A stretch of DNA of 64,000 nucleotides from Cuneatibacter caecimuris. Its GTDB lineage: Bacteria > Bacillota > Clostridia > Lachnospirales > Lachnospiraceae. Under the pieces are notes generated by a model. That model was given only the letters and a program-made list of their open reading frames with translations, did no database searches and had not been told where the DNA came from. A program made the translations under genes and the position numbers. The stretch is taken from contig NZ_SGXF01000005.1 of assembly GCF_004216775.1 (NCBI RefSeq), forward strand, positions 176,208 through 240,207, given 5' to 3'. Shown in pieces: positions 59,475-64,000 of this stretch; position 1 is the first letter of the stretch, and each line of letters starts with the position of its first letter.

Positions 59475-60039
59475 AGTGATTTACGGCGGCAACACTTTGA
59501 TTGATCTAACCGGGGACAGTGTTACGAAAGATAAACTGCTGACTGGGTACACCGCCCACGATAAGAGTGGTGAAGTAATTGAAGGCGCTTGTTCATTTGA
59601 CGTGGACTCTACAGACGCCACTGTGACTGCCGCTGAAATCCTCAACGGGCAAATCGCATACGCGAGAGGAAGTAAGATATCCGGCACTATGAAAAACAAC
59701 GGAGCCGTTGCCGAGACGATTGCAGATAAAGATTCTGTCTACACGGTTCCCATTGGCTATCATGACGGCTCAGGAACAGTGCAGCTTGACGCAACGGAAA
59801 AGGCTAAACTCATTCCTGGAAACATTAAGAAAGGCGTCAATGTTTTGGGGGTGGAAGGCGATTGTGAACCTTCTTCAGATGTTACGGCTCAGGCAAAGAC
59901 GGCAACACCTTCTACAGTAAAGCAAACGGTTCTTCCTGATAACGGTATTGATTATCTGTCCCAAGTCGTGATAAACCCGATTGCCTACGTCGAATCTGCT
60001 AATTCGGCAGGAGGTACTACGGTAACGATTGCGGGGTGA
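59461..60039 (+). CDS. Tail fibre-like protein (192 aa)
   Basis: The N-terminal module (VIYGGNTLIDLTGDSVTKDKLL, then GYTAHDKSG) is repeated in the next gene. The centre (GSKISGTMKNNG, then IPIGYHDGSGTVQL-like) matches short beta-solenoid repeats of Firmicutes phage tail proteins. AAGGAGG is upstream. Confidence 0.75.
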   Translation: MAINKVIYGGNTLIDLTGDSVTKDKLLTGYTAHDKSGEVIEGACSFDVDSTDATVTAAEILNGQIAYARGSKISGTMKNNGAVAETIADKDSVYTVPIGYHDGSGTVQLDATEKAKLIPGNIKKGVNVLGVEGDCEPSSDVTAQAKTATPSTVKQTVLPDNGIDYLSQVVINPIAYVESANSAGGTTVTIAG

Positions 60040-60043
60040 TTAG

Positions 60044-60295
60044 ATGGCTGTAAATAAGGTCGTTTACGGTACAGAGATTTTAATCGACCTCACAAACGAT
60101 ACGGTTACTCCAGATACCTTATTCAAGGGTTGCACCGCACACCTGGCAGATGGTACAATAATTACTGGAACGTTGTTCAGCAATTATCCGGACGAACAGT
60201 GCTTTTACGATACCCTTCAGGATTTGGATGGGAACCGGATTGAAGATATTTCTGGCTCTGAGATAAAGGGTAAAACGGTGTATCGGAAAGTGTAG
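60044..60295 (+). CDS. Truncated paralogue of the tail fibre-like protein (83 aa)
   Basis: KVVYGTEILIDLTNDTVTPDTL repeats the start of the previous protein, while the end (DGNRIEDISGSEIKGKTVY) resembles the C-termini of the 52846 and 54366 proteins. It starts 4 nt after the previous stop and is the last phage gene. Confidence 0.65.
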   Translation: MAVNKVVYGTEILIDLTNDTVTPDTLFKGCTAHLADGTIITGTLFSNYPDEQCFYDTLQDLDGNRIEDISGSEIKGKTVYRKV

Positions 60296-60311
60296 AAAAG
60301 TCGTTTATTTC

Positions 60312-60327
60312 TTGACTATTCCTACAC
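60312..60327 (+). promoter_or_regulatory. putative integrase arm-type site near attR
   Basis: TTGACTATTCCTACAC, 72 bp inside attR, matches the int promoter region (2044-2059, minus strand) at 15 of 16 bases, and 11 bases match 714-724. Confidence 0.45.
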
Positions 60328-60398
60328 TTCACCGACGAAAGCATTGAAAATACTGGATTTTTTGTTTCTATTATAGGAAAAACAGAGTGATGCTATGC

Positions 60399-60407
60399 AA
60401 AAAGCAG
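60399..60407. other. attR: attR core candidate
   Basis: AAAAAGCAG as at 657-665. The prophage between the two copies is about 59.7 kb. Confidence 0.6.
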
Positions 60408-60782
60408 TTGTATATATATCTGCCGTCCAGCATCCAAAAGATTCACGAAGCAGCCGGGGACAAAGTGAAAGCTCTGTTTGCGGCCTACCCTTTTGAAATA
60501 TATGGCGATCCTTTCATTAAAAGAGCGCTGAGACGCTTTGAGGTGAAATATTCCAGCCTTGCATTCCAGGAATGTTACGATGCTGCGTCTGATGCTTATT
60601 TGTACAGCATTCACAGGTGCGCATGGCGCGGCTACGACTTTGTGGAGTTTTATATTCGGAAAATGATTCCTATTTCCATCCGCTGGGCTCTTGTAATTTG
60701 TGATGAGGGGAAAAACATTTGTCAGGCCAATGGCCTTAGCAGGATTTGCCTGGATGATCCGGACCAGGAGCGGAAGTGGTAG
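60399..60782 (+). pseudogene. 3' fragment of the host ORF interrupted by the prophage
   Basis: From Lys-Lys-Gln onward the frame encodes 127 residues of a helical protein (ALRRFEVKYSSLAFQECYDAA, then AYLYSIHRCAWRGYDF). It has the feel of a sigma-factor region 2 or other helical DNA-binding protein, but no motif is decisive. An ATG 12 nt upstream of the core (60387), without a ribosome site, might still allow translation. Confidence 0.55.
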
Positions 60783-60859
60783 AAAAACTCATATCTTGAC
60801 TTTTGTTTCAGAGTATGATACCGTATTGTTATTATTGATGTAAAGGAGTGATTTCATAC

Positions 60860-60937
60860 ATGGACGACAATTCTGACAGTGATAATGACAGTTATAATTA
60901 TCGCATGCCTGTTCCATGTAATGTTATGAATAGATAG
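60860..60937 (+). CDS. Possible 25-residue peptide
   Basis: ATG 60860 has AAAGGAG upstream, and the peptide is Asp/Asn/Ser-rich. A strong terminator follows at once. It could be a small host peptide or a spurious frame; the rest of 60783-61058 shows only the terminator. Confidence 0.3.
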   Translation: MDDNSDSDNDSYNYRMPVPCNVMNR

Positions 60938-60938
60938 A

Positions 60939-60980
60939 GGGTATAGTCTGCGCGTTGCCGCGCAGGCTGTACCCTTTTAT
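60939..60980 (+). terminator. Strong intrinsic terminator
   Basis: A 16-bp stem (GGGTATAGTCTGCGCG, two G-T pairs) with a TTGC loop, followed by TTTTATG. Confidence 0.9.
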
Positions 60981-61058
60981 GCTTTTTGGAGTTTGCCTGG
61001 TATTGGCAGAAAAATGATTCATAACATAGCATGATAGAAAAGACAGGAGAAAAGGAAT

Positions 61059-62366
61059 ATGATAGGCGCATTAGTTTTACAAATTGTTTTGATTTTTTTA
61101 AATGCAGTATTTGCCAGTGCTGAAATAGCAGTGATTTCTATGAATGAGACAAAACTGAAGCGGCTGGCGGCTGGCGGAAATCCCAAGGCAGGAAAGCTGG
61201 CTTCGCTGACAGAGCAGCCCGCCAGGTTTTTAGCCACCATTCAGGTGGCGATTACACTTGCCGGCTTATTGGGCAGTGCGTTTGCTGCAGATAATTTTGC
61301 GGGGCCGCTGGTGAGACTTCTGGTGGACGCCGGGGTGGGAATACCGGAAAGTGTGCTGAATACGGCGGCGGTAATTTTAATTACATTAGTTCTGGCCTAC
61401 TTTAACTTGGTATTCGGTGAACTGGTGCCGAAACGGATTGCGATGAAAAAGGCGGAGTCAATGGCGTTGGGTATGGCAGGGCTGCTCTATTCTGTTTCCA
61501 AACTTTTTGCCCCGCTGGTCTGGCTGCTGACAGCATCCACTAACCTGATTCTCAAACTGATTGGAATTAACCCTGAAGAAGAGGATGAGGTGGTAACAGA
61601 AGAAGAGATTCGCATGATGCTGATGGAAGGAAGCGAACAGGGTACCATTCAGGAAGAAGAGACAGAAATCATACAAAATGTTTTTGAATTTAATGATACC
61701 CCGGTAGAGCAGATTTGTACCCACCGGCGTGAAGTGGTGTCTTTGTACCTTTCAGATACCCCGGAGAAATGGGAGAAAACAATTCAGGAAAGCAGATATA
61801 CATATTATCCTGTCTGTGGCGAAAATCAGGATGATATAACCGGGGTTCTGGATACCAAGGATTACTTCAGGTCAGAGGACAGGTCAAGGGAATATATTTT
61901 GGACCACGCTGTAGATAAAGCTTTTTTTGTGCCGGAAGGAATGCGGGCGAATGTATTGTTCCGCAGAATGAAACAGATGCGGGCCTATTTTGCGGTAGTT
62001 ATCGATGAGTACGGCGGGATGTCAGGAATTATTACGCTCCATGACTTGATGGAGGCCCTGGTAGGTGAGCTGGAAGAGGAGGAAACCCCTCTCAGGCCTG
62101 CGGATATTGAAAAAATTGAGGACGGCCTGTGGCGGATTCAGGGACGGACGGAGCTGGAAGAGGTTGGAGAAAGACTTGGCGTTTCATTACCTGTTGACCA
62201 GTATGATACATTCAGCGGTTTTATCTGCGGAGCTGTAGGTAGAGTGCCTGAAGATGGAGAGCAATTTGCATTCAGCGCCTGCGGGCTTGAAATAGAAGTG
62301 AAGGATGTAAAAAACCATATGGTTGAGGCGGCGATGGTGCGTTTTAGAGACCAGGCAGAAGAATAA
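61059..62366 (+). CDS. CNNM/CorC-family membrane protein (hemolysin C-like)
   Basis: The 435-residue host protein has an N-terminal CNNM (DUF21) membrane domain with about four helices (1-180; SAEIAVISMNETKLKRL and FNLVFGELVPKRIAM). Two CBS domains follow (about 205-340; VVIDEYGGMSGIITLHDLMEALVGE), then a C-terminal CorC_HlyC domain. The family acts in Mg/Co transport or tolerance. AGGAGAAAAGG is upstream. Confidence 0.92.
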   Translation: MIGALVLQIVLIFLNAVFASAEIAVISMNETKLKRLAAGGNPKAGKLASLTEQPARFLATIQVAITLAGLLGSAFAADNFAGPLVRLLVDAGVGIPESVLNTAAVILITLVLAYFNLVFGELVPKRIAMKKAESMALGMAGLLYSVSKLFAPLVWLLTASTNLILKLIGINPEEEDEVVTEEEIRMMLMEGSEQGTIQEEETEIIQNVFEFNDTPVEQICTHRREVVSLYLSDTPEKWEKTIQESRYTYYPVCGENQDDITGVLDTKDYFRSEDRSREYILDHAVDKAFFVPEGMRANVLFRRMKQMRAYFAVVIDEYGGMSGIITLHDLMEALVGELEEEETPLRPADIEKIEDGLWRIQGRTELEEVGERLGVSLPVDQYDTFSGFICGAVGRVPEDGEQFAFSACGLEIEVKDVKNHMVEAAMVRFRDQAEE

Positions 62367-62432
62367 AGCGGGAAAGAAATATGCTGCTTGTGCGGGCTAG
62401 AAGTCCGCGAGCGGGATTTATATACCGAAACA

Positions 62433-62472
62433 CAGAAAGTCCGGCGAGAAAAAATATCCGCCGGGCTTTCTG
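62433..62472. terminator. Bidirectional terminator
   Basis: CAGAAAGTCCGGCG and CGCCGGGCTTTCTG (14 bp, one G-T) around a 12-nt loop, between convergent genes. Confidence 0.75.
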
Positions 62473-62488
62473 AAAAGTAACCAGGATA

Positions 62489-63025
62489 TCAATAGTTTTC
62501 AACTTTACGTTCAAAGTAGGCTCTGGGATGATTGCAGGTAGGGCATACTTCAGGTGCTTCGGGCCCTTCATGTACATAGCCGCAGTTACGGCATTTCCAG
62601 CCCAAGGGAGCATCGCCTTTGAAAGTAGCGTCATTGCGCAGGCTTTCCAAAAGCTTCAAATAGCGTTTTTCGTGGGCTGCTTCCACTTTAGCCACATATT
62701 CGAATTTAACAGCCAGCGCTTCAAAACCTTCTTCTCTGGCTTCACGGGCCATGCGCATATACATGTCTGTCCATTCCATGTTCTCACCTGCAGCGGCGTC
62801 TGCCAGGTTTTCTTCTACACCGCCAATTCCATGAAATTCACGAAACCACATTTTGGCATGCTCTTTTTCCTGGTCTGCTGTTTCCAGATACAGGGCGGCC
62901 ATTTGCTCGTAACCTGCTTTTTTCGCTACAGATGCATAGTAGGTATACTTGTTCCGGGCCTGAGACTCACCGGCAAAAGCCTCCATCAAGTTTTGTTCTG
63001 TTTTTGTTCCTGCATACTTAGACAT
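62489..63025 (-). CDS. Rubrerythrin
   Basis: The 178-residue protein has a diiron ferritin-like domain (EAFAGESQARNKY, ADQEKEHAKM, EYVAKVEAAHEKRY) and a C-terminal rubredoxin domain (CRNCGYVHEG, CPTCNHP). It reduces hydrogen peroxide in anaerobes. AGGAGGAG is upstream of the start. With the next gene it points to an anaerobic host. Confidence 0.95.
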   Translation of the reverse strand: MSKYAGTKTEQNLMEAFAGESQARNKYTYYASVAKKAGYEQMAALYLETADQEKEHAKMWFREFHGIGGVEENLADAAAGENMEWTDMYMRMAREAREEGFEALAVKFEYVAKVEAAHEKRYLKLLESLRNDATFKGDAPLGWKCRNCGYVHEGPEAPEVCPTCNHPRAYFERKVENY

Positions 63026-63226
63026 TGTAAACTCCTCCTCTGATGTGTATGATTTTGGCCGCCAAAATCAGCAGCCCGTTGCTCTGCAAATTCTATATAT
63101 AATTCCAATGTGATGAAAATACAGAAACACGCCCCGGGGGATGGCGGTGTGACCACCGCGTTATCATCCCTCCGCAGGCGCTTCAAAACCTCAGCGGACT
63201 CGCGCCTCGGCATTTATGTTTTGGTT

Positions 63227-63769
63227 TCAGCCAAAGTATCTCTTCAGCAGGCCTTCAAATGCTCTGCCGTGACGGGCTTCATCTCTGGCCATCTCATGTA
63301 CAGTATCGTGAATTGCGTCCAGATTAGCTGCTTTCGCACGCTTTGCCAGGTCAAACTTGCCGGCGGTAGCGCCGTTTTCAGCTTCCACGCGCATTTCCAG
63401 ATTCTTTTTGGTGCTGTCTGTTACAACTTCGCCCAGCAGCTCTGCAAATTTTGCAGCATGTTCAGCTTCTTCATATGCTGCCTTTTCCCAATACAGGCCG
63501 ATTTCAGGATAACCCTCTCTGTGGGCTACTCTTGCCATTGCCAGGTACATGCCTACTTCGGTGCATTCACCCTGGAAGTTTGCTCTCAGGTCCTCCATGA
63601 TATCCTCACTGGAACCCTGAGCCACGCCTACCACATGTTCTGCTGCCCAAGACATTTCACCCTTCTGCTCCACAAACTTTGAAGCGGGAGCTTTACACTG
63701 GGGGCAGAATTCAGGGGGCTGCTCTCCTTCATAAACATATCCGCATACGCTGCATACAAATTTTTTCAT
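63227..63769 (-). CDS. Reverse-rubrerythrin-type peroxidase
   Basis: The 180-residue protein has an N-terminal rubredoxin domain ([17 protein letters not shown]) followed by a diiron domain ([47 protein letters not shown]). This swapped order is that of NADH peroxidase/reverse rubrerythrin of Clostridia. AAAGGAG precedes its start. The 201 bp to the rubrerythrin gene contain TGATTTTGG/CCAAAATCA arms near 63052-63070. Confidence 0.93.
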   Translation of the reverse strand: MKKFVCSVCGYVYEGEQPPEFCPQCKAPASKFVEQKGEMSWAAEHVVGVAQGSSEDIMEDLRANFQGECTEVGMYLAMARVAHREGYPEIGLYWEKAAYEEAEHAAKFAELLGEVVTDSTKKNLEMRVEAENGATAGKFDLAKRAKAANLDAIHDTVHEMARDEARHGRAFEGLLKRYFG

Positions 63770-63799
63770 TATAATCGTCTCCTTTTATTTTTTTATATT

Positions 63800-63828
63800 T
63801 TGATATCAGTAATTGTTACTGATATCAA
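63800..63828. promoter_or_regulatory. Palindromic operator before the rubrerythrin-type genes
   Basis: TTGATATCAGTAA (63800-63812) and its exact complement (63816-63828) are separated by TTG. It lies 31 bp upstream of the reverse-rubrerythrin gene, an obvious regulator site. It is not a clear PerR or Fur consensus. The remaining bases to 64000 show only A/T-rich non-coding sequence. Confidence 0.6.
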
Positions 63829-64000
63829 TTTAGCGCAGGTTCCAGGAAATGTCAAGAGGTTTTTTGAAGTTTTTTTAACTTCTCCAGACAAGCTGAACAT
63901 TTCCCATAAATTTTATATCTAATTTTTGATTATCCGCAAAAATACTACACTTTCAAGCATTTTGAAGTATAGAAAAACACTCATTTTACCACGAATTTAC

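Overview
The window holds a complete prophage of about 59.7 kb inside the chromosome of a low-to-mid GC Gram-positive anaerobe, most likely a Clostridia or Lachnospiraceae member. The pointers are strong AGGAGG-type ribosome sites, a rubrerythrin and a reverse-rubrerythrin-type peroxidase beside the element, and a SleB-type hydrolase. The host flanks are a 5'-truncated ORF (2-532), a host ORF split by the phage (549-665 and 60399-60782), a CNNM/CorC-family membrane protein (61059-62366) and two oxygen-defence genes on the minus strand (62489-63769). The nine-base sequence AAAAAGCAG occurs in the same reading frame at both junctions (657-665 and 60399-60407) and is the best candidate attachment core.

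Phage layout. (1) 0.7-3.4 kb: tyrosine integrase on the minus strand, a DUF6431-like protein, an excisionase-like protein and small regulators. (2) 3.4-14 kb: many small early proteins, several membrane-anchored, often in short units bounded by intrinsic terminators and headed by a recurring promoter-like motif. This region has a tRNA-like gene, two diversified DUF6273-like proteins and three DUF6353-family paralogues. (3) 14-21 kb: replication, with a 1444-residue protein joining SF3 helicase, an AEP-primase-like segment, 3'-5' exonuclease and family B DNA polymerase, then an SSB-like protein, a methyltransferase-like protein and an SF2 helicase. (4) 21-27.4 kb: small accessory genes, a repeat array, and a structured ncRNA with its own promoter and terminator. 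(5) 27.5-31 kb: two PD-(D/E)XK-type nucleases and a 908-residue single-chain RNA-polymerase-like protein with the DFDGD signature and helix-turn-helix segments. (6) 31.3-60.3 kb: a siphovirus structural module (packaging, portal, fused protease-capsid, tail, a 2204-residue tape measure, baseplate, lysis and extra tail genes).

The standout system is a diversity-generating retroelement (DGR) at 54.7-58.2 kb: Avd, template repeat (TR) and reverse transcriptase. It has three variable repeats (VR). One is at the end of a tail protein gene beside the RT. The other two are nearly 50 kb away in early genes (6175-6258 and 8110-8195). All 51 differences between the TR and the three VRs fall on TR adenines. 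Each VR is followed 23-29 nt downstream by a hairpin with the same CTYGT loop. Both remote targets sit directly upstream of a DUF6353 membrane-protein gene, so the element seems to diversify a duplicated two-gene early cassette as well as a tail tip.

Other items of note are nine copies of a promoter-like intergenic motif confined to 3.3-27.5 kb, the RNA-polymerase-like protein at the start of the late region, an N-terminal tag shared by unrelated head-module proteins, and a candidate cos region with a long hairpin before the small terminase. No CI-like repressor is recognisable. All functional calls rest on motif recognition by eye; no database search was run.
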